Source of the DNA: Bdellovibrio sp. CG22_combo_CG10-13_8_21_14_all_39_27
GTDB lineage: Bacteria; Bdellovibrionota; Bacteriovoracia; Bacteriovoracales; Bacteriovoracaceae
Length of the DNA: 64,000 nt
Assembly: GCA_002786715.1 (NCBI GenBank)
Contig: PCTW01000016.1
Location: 35,976-99,975 of the forward strand
Reading direction: 5' to 3'
Shown piece after piece: positions 50,757-60,201 of this stretch; position 1 is the stretch's first letter, and every line of letters begins with the position of its first letter. The position numbers and the translations under genes are program-made. The notes below the pieces were generated by a model. That model was not told where the DNA came from and made no database searches. It saw only the letters and a list, made by a program, of their open reading frames with translations.

Positions 50757-53700
50757 ATGACAACTAAAAGAATTGAAATTGATGAAATTCATCGAGCACC
50801 AGATCATGTTTTGGCGGCTCAGTTAAAAGAATTGTTTAGCGGTATAGATGCCAGGGTTTTTAAACGTCGCTTTTATCTGATTGAAGGTAAAATTTCCGAT
50901 TGGAATCTGGTTTACTCTCTTTTCTTTGATCCTTTACTTGAACAAATTATTTTGGATGAATCCGAACATCTTCACCCTTGTGATTGGGTTATTGAAGTTA
51001 GCTACTTGCCTGGTGTGACAGACAACCCTGGTCGTTCGGCCAAAATGGCCTTAGAAGAATGTCATATTCAAGCGGAGGTTTCGTCTGGTCAGATTTACTT
51101 CATTGAAGGAAAAACAAGTGAAGGCCCACTTTTGGCCTGGGCCCAAGAGCATTTAGGAAATCCGCTTATCCAACGTGTTTCACTTTTAACTTATCATAAG
51201 TGGTCATCCTCTAAGCGCTTTACAGAACCACACTTACCCAAAGTTCAAATCGATCATGATCATCATGTCCAGACAATCAATATAGATATGACTGATGAAG
51301 AAGCTGAATCTTTGATCGTTGATCGTTGCCTTGCTCTTTCATTAGGAGAGTGGAACCATCTCAAAAACTATTTTAAATCTGATACTGTCCAGGAACAGAG
51401 ACTTGATTTAGGTATGCCCAAATTGCCAACGGATGTTGAAATTGAAATCATAGCACAGTCTTGGTCGGAACATTGTAAACACAAAATCTTTTCTGCCAAT
51501 ATCGAATATTCAGAATGCGATGATCATGGTGGCGTTAAGCTAGAATCTAGTACCGTGAAATCGCTTTATAAGAGTTTAATCAAGAAAGCGACTTTTGATG
51601 CCAAGGAAAAGCATAATATTGATTGGCTTATTTCGGTGTTTAGCGATAATGCTGGAATTGTTCGTTTTGATTCTGAAGTTGATCTTTGTATAAAAGTTGA
51701 AACTCATAATTCTCCTTCGGCACTTGATCCTTATGGTGGTTCATTAACAGGTATTCTTGGTGTTAATCGTGATATTATGGGAACGGGAATGGGCGCTCGT
51801 CCCATCGCTAACACGGATGTTTTTTGTTTCGGTTCTCCTCGTCTTCCAGCTAAAGATAATAAAGAATTAATGCCTGCAGGAGTTAAGTCACCACGAAATA
51901 TTTTTCGTGGTGTTCATAAAGGCATCGAAGATGGTGGTAATAAAAGTGGTATCCCTACCGTCAATGGTTCATTCTTTTTTGATAATAGCTATTGTGGTAA
52001 GCCGTTAGTCTTTTGTGGAACAGTCGGAGTATTACCTCAGCAATTGCCTGATGGTCGCCAAGCTTCTGGTAAGCATGCCAAAGCTGGGGACGCTATTATC
52101 GTTATCGGAGGAGCTGTTGGAGCTGATGGTATTCATGGCGCAACATTTAGTTCTTTAGAACTAAACGAAAGCTCTCCTGCGACTGCGGTACAAATAGGTG
52201 ATCCTTTAACTCAAAGAAGATGTTTAGATTTTTTAATTGAAGCACGCGATTTGGGGTATTTTTCTTCAATTACTGATAATGGAGCTGGCGGTATTAGTTC
52301 AAGTCTCGGTGAGATGGCCCGCGAAACGGGTGGGGCACAAATTGATCTCTCTCAATGTACTTTGAAATATCCAGGGCTTTCTCCTTGGGAAATTATGATT
52401 TCAGAAAGTCAGGAACGTATGTCCTTAGCTGTTCCTCAAAAATATGTTACTGCATTTTGCAGCTTGGCCCAAAAACGTGGTGTCGATGCTCAAGTTCTAG
52501 GTTCTTTTACTGATTCTGGATTTTTTGAAATTTTTCATGCACAACAAAGAGTTGCCTATCTCTCACTAGAGTGGTTGCACGAGTCTTTGCCTCCGATGCA
52601 ACTAAAAGCACATTGGGACGGCCCTCGACCTTTTACTTCTTGGTTGAGTGAATCAACTAATAAAAAAACTATTGCTGAAACAACATGGGATGAAGTGTTA
52701 CTTAAAATTCTTGGGAGTGATAATGTTGCTTCCAAAGAGCGTTGGGTTCGACGTTATGATCATGAAGTGCAAGGGGCCACTCATCTTAAACCCTACATTT
52801 CTCTCAAGCAGACATCTCCTTCTAATGCAGGTGCTATTTGGTTGAAGCCTCATGGAGGGTCAGAAAAAGCCACTGTCTATATCGGTCATGGCCTAGCTCC
52901 TCGCTATTCTCCTTATGATCCTTACTTCATGGCGCAAGCAGCAGTTGACGAGTCCGTTCGCAATATTGTGGTTCAAGGTGCAAACCCAGAACAAATTTGT
53001 CTCCTTGATAACTTTTGTTGGCCAGATCCAGTAGCGTCTCTTAAGAATCCTGATGGCGAATATAAACTTGGTCAGCTCGTAAGAACTTGTTATGGACTTT
53101 ACGATATCGCTGTCCATTATGGTCATCCCTTTGTCTCAGGCAAAGATTCTATGAAAAATGATTTCAGAGGGAAAAATAAAAGAGGCGAATCACTTCAAAT
53201 TAGTATTTTGCCTACGCTATTAGTTACGGCCATGGGCAGTGGAAGTTTAGCAACAAGTACTCGCTGCTATTTCCCTCGCGCCGGCCTGAAGATAGGACTT
53301 CTCGGTAAACCAAGTGGTGGGTTAATGGCCAGTGAATTTGAGCAATTTGTTCTGCTCAATTTAGAACACAAATGCTTGCCTGAGATTTCTATTGATCAAA
53401 ATAAAAAACGTTATTCTCTATTTCATCAAGCCTGTGTTGAGCAATTAATTGAGAGTGCCACTGATATTTCTGATGGAGGACTTTTGGTTGCACTTTCAGA
53501 ATTGAGTTTTGCAGAGAGATTGGGAATTCGCTTTACTGATGACGTTGTCGGCGACTGGATTTATCTTTTTAATGAGTCGCCAGGACAATTGGTCATTGCT
53601 TTCGACCATGAGAATGAAGCCCGCTTAAATCAAATCTTCCAAGAAGACTTAGTCGTGATAGGTGAAACTATTTCTGAACCCATTATTGAAATTCCTAAAT

Positions 53701-53774
53701 ACGGAAAGCAAGTGTTTGATCTCAACCGTGGATATCAGGCGTGGAACAAAAGTTGGAGTGAGGTAGACTCATGA
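50757..53774 (+). CDS. purL: FGAM synthase, PurS-PurL fusion
   Basis: 1005 residues. The N-terminal ~170 residues look like PurS-type domains (VIEVSYLPGVTDNPGRSAKMALEE), followed by the PurL ATPase core (SWSEHCKHKIF, VETHNSPSALDPYGG, NIFRGVHKGIEDGGNKSGIPT). It lacks the C-terminal glutaminase of the ~1300-residue proteobacterial PurL; that part is the separate purQ next door. The complex makes FGAM from FGAR and glutamine. It overlaps purQ by 4 bases. Confidence 0.93.
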   Translation: MTTKRIEIDEIHRAPDHVLAAQLKELFSGIDARVFKRRFYLIEGKISDWNLVYSLFFDPLLEQIILDESEHLHPCDWVIEVSYLPGVTDNPGRSAKMALEECHIQAEVSSGQIYFIEGKTSEGPLLAWAQEHLGNPLIQRVSLLTYHKWSSSKRFTEPHLPKVQIDHDHHVQTINIDMTDEEAESLIVDRCLALSLGEWNHLKNYFKSDTVQEQRLDLGMPKLPTDVEIEIIAQSWSEHCKHKIFSANIEYSECDDHGGVKLESSTVKSLYKSLIKKATFDAKEKHNIDWLISVFSDNAGIVRFDSEVDLCIKVETHNSPSALDPYGGSLTGILGVNRDIMGTGMGARPIANTDVFCFGSPRLPAKDNKELMPAGVKSPRNIFRGVHKGIEDGGNKSGIPTVNGSFFFDNSYCGKPLVFCGTVGVLPQQLPDGRQASGKHAKAGDAIIVIGGAVGADGIHGATFSSLELNESSPATAVQIGDPLTQRRCLDFLIEARDLGYFSSITDNGAGGISSSLGEMARETGGAQIDLSQCTLKYPGLSPWEIMISESQERMSLAVPQKYVTAFCSLAQKRGVDAQVLGSFTDSGFFEIFHAQQRVAYLSLEWLHESLPPMQLKAHWDGPRPFTSWLSESTNKKTIAETTWDEVLLKILGSDNVASKERWVRRYDHEVQGATHLKPYISLKQTSPSNAGAIWLKPHGGSEKATVYIGHGLAPRYSPYDPYFMAQAAVDESVRNIVVQGANPEQICLLDNFCWPDPVASLKNPDGEYKLGQLVRTCYGLYDIAVHYGHPFVSGKDSMKNDFRGKNKRGESLQISILPTLLVTAMGSGSLATSTRCYFPRAGLKIGLLGKPSGGLMASEFEQFVLLNLEHKCLPEISIDQNKKRYSLFHQACVEQLIESATDISDGGLLVALSELSFAERLGIRFTDDVVGDWIYLFNESPGQLVIAFDHENEARLNQIFQEDLVVIGETISEPIIEIPKYGKQVFDLNRGYQAWNKSWSEVDS

Positions 53775-54538
53775 AAAAACCATTAGTTTTAATTCTCTCT
53801 GGTGACGGGATTAATTGCCAAAATGAAACAGCTTGGGCCTTTAATCTTGCAGGAGCAGTATCTCATTGTGTTCACGTCAATGATCTTCTTGAAAATCCTG
53901 ACATGCTTTTGAGCTATCATGGAATGGCCTTTCCTGGTGGCTTTTCATTTGGTGATGAGTTGGGATCTGGACAATTGCTTGCCATTAAAATGAAAAATCG
54001 CTTGAAAGCGGTTCTTGATGAAGCGGTAAAAAGAAAAATGCCCATGATAGGAATATGTAATGGTCTGCAAGTTTTGACGAAGTTGGGTCTTTTACCAGAT
54101 TGGAATCAAGAGAGAACTGTGGCCATGGCCCATAATCGCCAAGGTCATTTTATAGATCAATGGGTTGAGATGAAGGCGCTTAAAAGCCGCTGTATTTGGA
54201 CTCAGGGAATTGAAGATCAAACTGTGTCTGTTCCTGTTCGCCATGGAGAAGGTAGGTTTACCTTTACTCCTGGATCAGAAGAAAAGGTTTATCAACAGCT
54301 CAAAGATAACGGTCAAATTGTTTTTCGTTATAACGAAGACATTAATGGTAGCTATGATCAAATCGCTGGGATTTGTGATCCTACAGGAATGATCCTTGGG
54401 CTGATGCCGCACCCTGAAGCGGTCTTGTATCAAGCGACACTGCCTGCAAAGTCTTTGTCTCCTCTTGATACAACATGGGCAATGAAGATTTTTGAGAATG
54501 CAGTAACGACAATGACAAAGCAAATGGAGAAGCTATGA
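53771..54538 (+). CDS. purQ: FGAM synthase glutaminase subunit
   Basis: 255 residues of the class I glutamine amidotransferase fold. C96 in GICNGLQVL is the nucleophile and the His-Glu pair is in LMPHPEA. It feeds ammonia to the PurSL subunit encoded just upstream. Its stop overlaps the purH start by 4 bases. Confidence 0.93.
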   Translation: MKKPLVLILSGDGINCQNETAWAFNLAGAVSHCVHVNDLLENPDMLLSYHGMAFPGGFSFGDELGSGQLLAIKMKNRLKAVLDEAVKRKMPMIGICNGLQVLTKLGLLPDWNQERTVAMAHNRQGHFIDQWVEMKALKSRCIWTQGIEDQTVSVPVRHGEGRFTFTPGSEEKVYQQLKDNGQIVFRYNEDINGSYDQIAGICDPTGMILGLMPHPEAVLYQATLPAKSLSPLDTTWAMKIFENAVTTMTKQMEKL

Positions 54539-56106
54539 CTACAAAAATTAAATGTGCTCTCTTAAGTGTTTCGGATAAAACAGGAATTTTAGAAATTGCT
54601 CGAGAGTTAAAAAAGAATAATGTTGAGATTATCTCATCGGGTGGAACGGGGACATTTTTGGCCCAAAATGATATTGCTTTTACAAATATTGAAGATGTTA
54701 CAGGTAATCCTGAAGCTTTCGGTGGTCGAATGAAAACCATCAGCTTTCAAGTCGGTTCAGGACTTCTTTTTAGAAGAGATCATCAAGAGGATGTTGAAAC
54801 AGCTCAAAAGCTTGGAATAAAGGCGATTGATTTAGTTGTTTGTAATCTTTATCCTTTCTCACAAGTTGCCAAAGCTCAGGGCGATTGGGCGGAGCTGATT
54901 GAAAATATCGATATTGGTGGTCCGACCATGATTAGGGCAGCAGCTAAAAATCATAATCATGTCGTCGTTTTGGTTAACCCTTCCCAATATCAAACTTTCC
55001 TCGAACATTATGCCAGCAATGATGGTGAGACCCAACTTGATTTTCGAAAAGAAGTTGCTTTGCAGGCGTATGAGCATATGGCGCTCTATGATAGTACTGT
55101 GGCCATGGAGCTAGCTCGTCGTATGAATAAAAAGGTAACGACTCATGTGATTTCACCGCTGAATGCTCAAACTTTGCGCTATGGAGAGAACCCTCATCAA
55201 GCTGGAGTTGTTGTCTCCCATCCATTAGATCAAGGAATTGCCTCAATCGTTCCCATTCAAGGAAAAGAGTTAAGTTATAATAATCTTCTTGATGCTGACT
55301 CTGCTTGGAGAAGTGTCGTTGATCTTAATCGTTTAACCGGCCCACAAAAGAAATTTGCAGTTTCTGTGGTTAAACATTCAACTCCTTGTGGGTTAAGCAT
55401 TGCCGATAATCAGATGATGGCCCTAGAGAAAGCTTGGGCCGGAGATAGTATATCCGCTTTCGGTGGAATTATCGCCTTTAATTCGTTGCTAGAAAAAAGT
55501 GCAGCTCAATTTTTAAGTGAGAAGTTTATTGAGGTCGTTGTTGCCCCAGATTTTTCTCCTGAGGCATTAGAGCTTTTTAGTAAAAAGAAGAATGTTCGTT
55601 TACTGAAAGTTCCCATGGTTGATCGACTTCCTGGTCCTATGATTCGTTCCATTTTTGGTGGTTATGTAGTCCAAGAAGAAGATAATGGCAGAGAGGGAAG
55701 TCTTGAATGTGTTACAAAGAGTAAATTGAGTGATTCATCTTATCCGTTAGTCGAATTTGGTATTCTTTGTTGTAAGCACTTAAAGTCAAATGCGATTGCA
55801 CTTGTTATGGAAGAATCAAATTGTTTTTCGATGATAGGCGCAGGGATGGGGAATCCAAATCGCCTGGTTAGCGTTACACAGGCCGTGGATAAGGCTCATG
55901 AAAATGGGCATCGCGACTTATCACATGCGTTTTTAATCTCTGATGCCTTTTTCCCATTTGCGGATACAGTTGAAGCTGCTCATGCCAAAGGGATTAATCT
56001 TTTTATCCAACCAGGTGGCAGCATTAAAGATCAAGAAGTTGTTGCTTGTGCCAATAAGATGGGGGCCACAATGGTAATGACGGGAATGAGACATTTTAGA
56101 CATTAA
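54535..56106 (+). CDS. purH: bifunctional AICAR transformylase/IMP cyclohydrolase
   Basis: 523 residues, the usual length. The N-terminal cyclohydrolase domain has SVSDKTGILE, SSGGTGTF and GGRMKT; the transformylase domain has LRYGENPHQAG and VKHSTPCGLS (catalytic Lys-His). It performs the last two steps to IMP. Between purQ (4-base overlap) and purM (10-base gap). Confidence 0.95.
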   Translation: MTTKIKCALLSVSDKTGILEIARELKKNNVEIISSGGTGTFLAQNDIAFTNIEDVTGNPEAFGGRMKTISFQVGSGLLFRRDHQEDVETAQKLGIKAIDLVVCNLYPFSQVAKAQGDWAELIENIDIGGPTMIRAAAKNHNHVVVLVNPSQYQTFLEHYASNDGETQLDFRKEVALQAYEHMALYDSTVAMELARRMNKKVTTHVISPLNAQTLRYGENPHQAGVVVSHPLDQGIASIVPIQGKELSYNNLLDADSAWRSVVDLNRLTGPQKKFAVSVVKHSTPCGLSIADNQMMALEKAWAGDSISAFGGIIAFNSLLEKSAAQFLSEKFIEVVVAPDFSPEALELFSKKKNVRLLKVPMVDRLPGPMIRSIFGGYVVQEEDNGREGSLECVTKSKLSDSSYPLVEFGILCCKHLKSNAIALVMEESNCFSMIGAGMGNPNRLVSVTQAVDKAHENGHRDLSHAFLISDAFFPFADTVEAAHAKGINLFIQPGGSIKDQEVVACANKMGATMVMTGMRHFRH

Positions 56107-56116
56107 AGGAAATGAT

Positions 56117-57118
56117 ATGAGTAAGAAAATTAGTTATAAAGATGCTGGCGTTGACCGTGATCTCGGCGATCAATTTGTTGAAAATATAAAAGCAAAAGTC
56201 ATGTCGACCTATAATGCAGATGTCTTGCACGGAGTTGGGGGATTTGCTTCTCTATATAAGTGTGGAGATCGTCTACTCGCTGCTGGGACAGATGGTGTAG
56301 GAACTAAACTGAAATTGGCCCAGCATTTAAATATTCATGATTCAATTGGAATTGATCTCGTCGCAATGTGTGCCAATGATATTCTTTGCACCGGAGCGCG
56401 ACCTATGTTTTTTCTCGATTATTTTGCGACAGGAAAATTGGAGCTTTCTGTTTCTGAAGCCATTATCAAAGGTATTGTTCAAGGTTGTCTGGAAAGTGAA
56501 CTTGCGCTTATTGGCGGAGAGACGGCAGAGATGCCTGGTCTCTATGCTCATGGTGAATATGATCTCGCTGGTTTTGCTGTCGGCGAATTGATGCCCGAAG
56601 AATTACTTGATGGAAGTCATTTTGAAGATGGTGATCATTTGATCTCTCTTGCGAGTTCTGGATTTCATTCAAATGGATATTCTTTAGTTCGCAAGTTATT
56701 ACAAGAGACTGAAACGGACTTACTTAAGCAGGCCTTAACTCCGACGCGGCTTTATTGGAAATTGATTAAACAATTAAAAAGCGAAGGCTTTATCAAAGGC
56801 TTGGCCCATATTACTGGCTCTGGCGTTCTCAATATTCCAAGAATGAATGGAAATTTTGATTACTTTCTTGAAAATGTACCCGCCCTTTCAAGCCTTCCCA
56901 AAGTTGTTCAAACTGTATGTGAAAGAAGTCAGCTAGAAGCCGACGAACTTTATCAAACTTTCAATATGGGAATGGGGATGGTTCTTGTAACAGATAAACC
57001 CTTGGAAATTGAAAGCTATCTTATGGCCAAGCAGGAGAGCTATGAGTGGCTAGGAACTATTAAAAAGGGTTCAGGTCAAGTTCAGCTTAAAAACAACGGC
57101 AATTGGCTCAAATTTTAG
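56117..57118 (+). CDS. purM: phosphoribosylformylglycinamidine cyclo-ligase
   Basis: 333 residues. YKDAGVDRDLGD at the N-terminus, GTDGVGTKLKLA, DLVAMCANDILCTGARPMFFLDYFATG and GGETAEMPG are the AIR synthetase motifs. It closes the imidazole ring of AIR. Last gene of the pur operon. purE, purK and purB are not in the window and must be elsewhere. Confidence 0.95.
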   Translation: MSKKISYKDAGVDRDLGDQFVENIKAKVMSTYNADVLHGVGGFASLYKCGDRLLAAGTDGVGTKLKLAQHLNIHDSIGIDLVAMCANDILCTGARPMFFLDYFATGKLELSVSEAIIKGIVQGCLESELALIGGETAEMPGLYAHGEYDLAGFAVGELMPEELLDGSHFEDGDHLISLASSGFHSNGYSLVRKLLQETETDLLKQALTPTRLYWKLIKQLKSEGFIKGLAHITGSGVLNIPRMNGNFDYFLENVPALSSLPKVVQTVCERSQLEADELYQTFNMGMGMVLVTDKPLEIESYLMAKQESYEWLGTIKKGSGQVQLKNNGNWLKF

Positions 57119-57173
57119 TATTCTCACTCAGGAATTCTGCCTTATCAGACGATAAGAAAGAGAGGGCAGGTCT

Positions 57174-58328
57174 ATGCACATTTTACATGTGGGCAAATAT
57201 TATTATCCCTATCGCGGAGGCATGGAAAGTGTTGTTCGTGATATTTGCCAAGGGCTCGAATCTTCTGGTGAACAAGTCGAAGTTGTTTGTTCTAACACAA
57301 AATTAGAAACTGAATCAGAAATTCTTCATGGAGTAAAAATCCATCGCCTCGGAAGCTTTGGTCATTTTTATGGTCAATGCATGAATCTCTCACTTCTTTG
57401 GAAATTGCCAAAGATGGCGAAAGATTTTGATGTTGTTCATGTTCATAGTCCAAATCCATTGGCCGAATTGGCAGCACTTCTCATTCCTAAAAATGTTCCG
57501 ATTGTTTGCACTCACCATAGTGATGTCGTTCGACAAAAATGGCTTTTGCCATTGTATGGTAAACTTTTTCATAAGTTCCTCTCTCGAGTCTCAAAAATTT
57601 TCGTTCCTACTCAGAACCATATTAAATTTTCTCATTTCTTGCCCGGGTACAAAGAAAAATGTGTTGAATTACCTTTCTCAATCAACACAGCTGCTTTTCA
57701 TCTTAATTCTGAAGTTGAAAAAGAAATTCATGAATTAAAGCAAACCTATGGTCAGTATGCTCTCTTTGTAGGTCGGTTAGTTGGTTACAAAGGAATTGAT
57801 GTTTTGATTGAAGCGATGAAAGAAGTTGATCATCAAGTTTTAATTGTCGGAGAAGGTCCTCTTGACCATATTCTCAAAAATAAAGTACGCGAATTAAACC
57901 TTGAATCAAAAGTTCATTTTATTGGTAGAGTCCAGGACCGTGCTTTATTTAGCGCTCTCTATCATGCATGTCATTTTGTTGTTCTTCCATCGGTGTCTTC
58001 AAATGAAAATTTCGGAGTCGTGCAGTTGGAGGCTATGTTCTGTGAAAAGGCAGTTGTTACAACTGATTTGGAGTCTGGAGTTCCTGTCGTTGGTCAAAAA
58101 GGAGAAACCTGTCTCATTGTACCACCATCAAATAGTGGTCGCTTAGCGATGGCAATGAGTATGCTTTTTCATAATCCTGAACTCGCTTCTTCAATGGGAA
58201 GAAAGGGAAAAATTCGTTTTCTTGAAAAATTCACAACTCAGATGATGATTGAAGGGCATTTGCATGAATATGAGCAAACCTCTGAAGTCTCAAAAGCTAG
58301 AACTAGAGTTCTAAAAGACGCCGCTTAG
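57174..58328 (+). CDS. glycosyltransferase family 4
   Basis: 384 residues of the GT-B fold. MHILHVGKYYYPYRGGMESVVRDI at the N-terminus, the nucleotide-binding C-terminal domain with LFVGRLVGYKGIDVLIEA and SSNENFGVVQLEAMFCEKAVV (ExxxxxxxE-type motif). It transfers a sugar from a nucleotide sugar to an envelope glycan or lipid; donor and acceptor are unknown. It lies 55 bases after purM and may read through from it. A possible hairpin (57137-57169) could cover its ribosome binding site. Confidence 0.85.
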   Translation: MHILHVGKYYYPYRGGMESVVRDICQGLESSGEQVEVVCSNTKLETESEILHGVKIHRLGSFGHFYGQCMNLSLLWKLPKMAKDFDVVHVHSPNPLAELAALLIPKNVPIVCTHHSDVVRQKWLLPLYGKLFHKFLSRVSKIFVPTQNHIKFSHFLPGYKEKCVELPFSINTAAFHLNSEVEKEIHELKQTYGQYALFVGRLVGYKGIDVLIEAMKEVDHQVLIVGEGPLDHILKNKVRELNLESKVHFIGRVQDRALFSALYHACHFVVLPSVSSNENFGVVQLEAMFCEKAVVTTDLESGVPVVGQKGETCLIVPPSNSGRLAMAMSMLFHNPELASSMGRKGKIRFLEKFTTQMMIEGHLHEYEQTSEVSKARTRVLKDAA

Positions 58329-59059
58329 TTCAATAGAAATTTCATAATTAATCTTACTGCTGAAACCAACATTGCTGCCTTGAAAAGGATTCGAAACGGT
58401 TTTTCAGGAAGTCTGCGTAATAAATAGACTCCCCATTTGGTGCCAATCAAAGCGCAGAGGGACATGAAAATGATGGTTGGCCAATAATTCAAAAAATTAA
58501 ATCCTACTGCTAAAAAGGCAGGGATTTTCATTATGTGGCCGATGACTTGAATACTTGCTTGTGTTGAGATGATTTCTTCTTTAGAGAGATCATCGCGAAT
58601 CATAAAGGGGCCAAGTAATGGGCCAGTTGCTCCAATAAAAGGACCTAAAATACCAATCGTCATACCTAAAAAGAAGTAACCCCATAAAGGGAGCTTAAGA
58701 GACGGCATTTTCTTCGGTTTAAAAACACTATAAATAATAAGAGTCACAACTCCTAGAATGATCGCTTTCTCTCCGGACAAATGCTTAAGCCCAAGGACAG
58801 CAATGACTGTCCCAAAAGGAATACCTAATGAGGTTGTCCAAAAAAGCGGTTTTGAGATTTTTTCTTTTAGAAAAAGGACGCGCGAGCCATTGCTTAAAAG
58901 TTGGACCACTCCATGAATGGGTATAATGACACTCATTGGATAAAAAAATGTCATTAATGAAAGCAGCAGAATTCCACCGGCAATGCCGATTGTTGCTGAA
59001 ATGATAGAGGTTAAAATAGTTGCAGAACAAAGTGTCAGTAGTATGACAGCTTCATTCAT
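58325..59059 (-). CDS. TauE/SafE-family membrane protein
   Basis: 244 residues with about seven or eight hydrophobic helices. IGIAGGILLLSLMTFFYPM near the N-terminus and GPFIGATGPLLGPFMIRDDLSKEE in the middle are the two repeats of the DUF81/TauE permease family, which moves sulfur-containing or organic anions. Substrate unknown. It overlaps rlmK by 4 bases and the glycosyltransferase stop by 4 bases. Confidence 0.82.
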   Translation of the reverse strand: MNEAVILLTLCSATILTSIISATIGIAGGILLLSLMTFFYPMSVIIPIHGVVQLLSNGSRVLFLKEKISKPLFWTTSLGIPFGTVIAVLGLKHLSGEKAIILGVVTLIIYSVFKPKKMPSLKLPLWGYFFLGMTIGILGPFIGATGPLLGPFMIRDDLSKEEIISTQASIQVIGHIMKIPAFLAVGFNFLNYWPTIIFMSLCALIGTKWGVYLLRRLPEKPFRILFKAAMLVSAVRLIMKFLLN

Positions 59060-59988
59060 ACTTTACGCCTTATATGATAGGCGTGATGAATCTTTTGGTC
59101 TCGAAAATCATTGGGAATTGTTTTTGGACCAATGTCAGTAATTTTAAATCGGGCCGTTAGTGATTCATCTAACTTAAATGAGCGTAGATTGCAGGAAAAA
59201 AGGATATCTCCATCGATCTGTAAGTATTCTATGGCCCTTTCAATGAGTTTAATGTGATCTTCCTGAATATCAAAAACGTCGTCCATTCTTTTGCTATTGG
59301 AAAAAGTGGGTGGATCGATAAATATAAGGTCAAATTTACGTTCTGGTGGAAACGTTTCTTGACTCCATTTTAAACAATCCATTCTCTTGAGTTCATGTCG
59401 ATCTAGATCCATGTCATTCAATCTAAAATTTCGTTCGGACCACTCAAGATATGTAGCTGATAAATCCATGCTGACACTCTCGCGAGCTCCACCCATAAAA
59501 GCATGGACTGTTGCCGTTGAAGTGTAGCTGAAAAGATTGAGAAAGGATTTTCCTTTGGCCATTTTGCGAATCATGTAGCGCATGGGACGGTGATCTAGGA
59601 ATAGGCCAGTGTCGAGATAATCGCTGAGATTAACTTCAAACAGAGCATCCTTTTCGTGAACGTTGATGATTGAGTATTTTCGACCGAGCTTTTCGTATTG
59701 ATTTGTTCCTTTTTGAGCTGCTCTTATTTTGACAAAAATATTAATAGGGAGAATCTCGAGAACTTCTTCGATGGCCTTTAGGGTCAAATCAAAATTGGCC
59801 CGTTTTTCCGGTTCTTCATCAATAGGTGAGTAGAAGTGTGAAACGACTGCATACTTACTGTAGATGTCGATGGAATAAGGGAATTCAGGAATATCTTGAT
59901 CATAGATTCGATAGCAATTGGTTTCTAATTGCTTAACATAAGGCTTTAGGCGCTTAAGATTTTTTTGAAGACGATTGGCTATGCTCAC
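59056..59988 (-). CDS. rlmK: 23S rRNA m7G2069 methyltransferase, stand-alone RlmK type
   Basis: 310 residues. NCYRIYDQDIPEFPYSIDIY, AAQKGTNQYEKLG, NLSDYLDTGLFLDHRPMR, LNLFSYTSTATVHAFMGGA (SAM loop), FIDPPTFSNSKRMDDVFDIQ and HHAYHIRR follow, block by block, the C-terminal half of E. coli RlmKL as I recall it. The N-terminal RlmL half (m2G2445, with THUMP domain) is absent, so this is a one-domain enzyme. The methylation target is inferred from that half's known activity. Confidence 0.85.
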   Translation of the reverse strand: MSIANRLQKNLKRLKPYVKQLETNCYRIYDQDIPEFPYSIDIYSKYAVVSHFYSPIDEEPEKRANFDLTLKAIEEVLEILPINIFVKIRAAQKGTNQYEKLGRKYSIINVHEKDALFEVNLSDYLDTGLFLDHRPMRYMIRKMAKGKSFLNLFSYTSTATVHAFMGGARESVSMDLSATYLEWSERNFRLNDMDLDRHELKRMDCLKWSQETFPPERKFDLIFIDPPTFSNSKRMDDVFDIQEDHIKLIERAIEYLQIDGDILFSCNLRSFKLDESLTARFKITDIGPKTIPNDFRDQKIHHAYHIRRKV

Positions 59989-60201
59989 TTGCGTATACTA
60001 TCGCTTTTGGCCTCAAGTGAGTAGCAAAAAAAGACGGATTTACAGCTGTTTAACCATTGTACGGTGACCAAATTTAATGGCATCAACTTACCCTTAGTGT
60101 TCAAGTTAACTCCTCGAAATGACGATAAATGGGTGTTCCTTCAAGCCTAGTGCTTTGGGGGGACTTATAATGATTTATTGATTCTTTAAATGGAGCACTC
60201 C

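Noticed and set aside
57137-57169. Hairpin (CTGCCTTATC / GATAA…GGCAG) between purM and the glycosyltransferase gene
   Set aside because: It could act as terminator or cover the ribosome binding site, but there is no T run and a 9-base bulge separates the two stem parts, so I do not list it as a feature.
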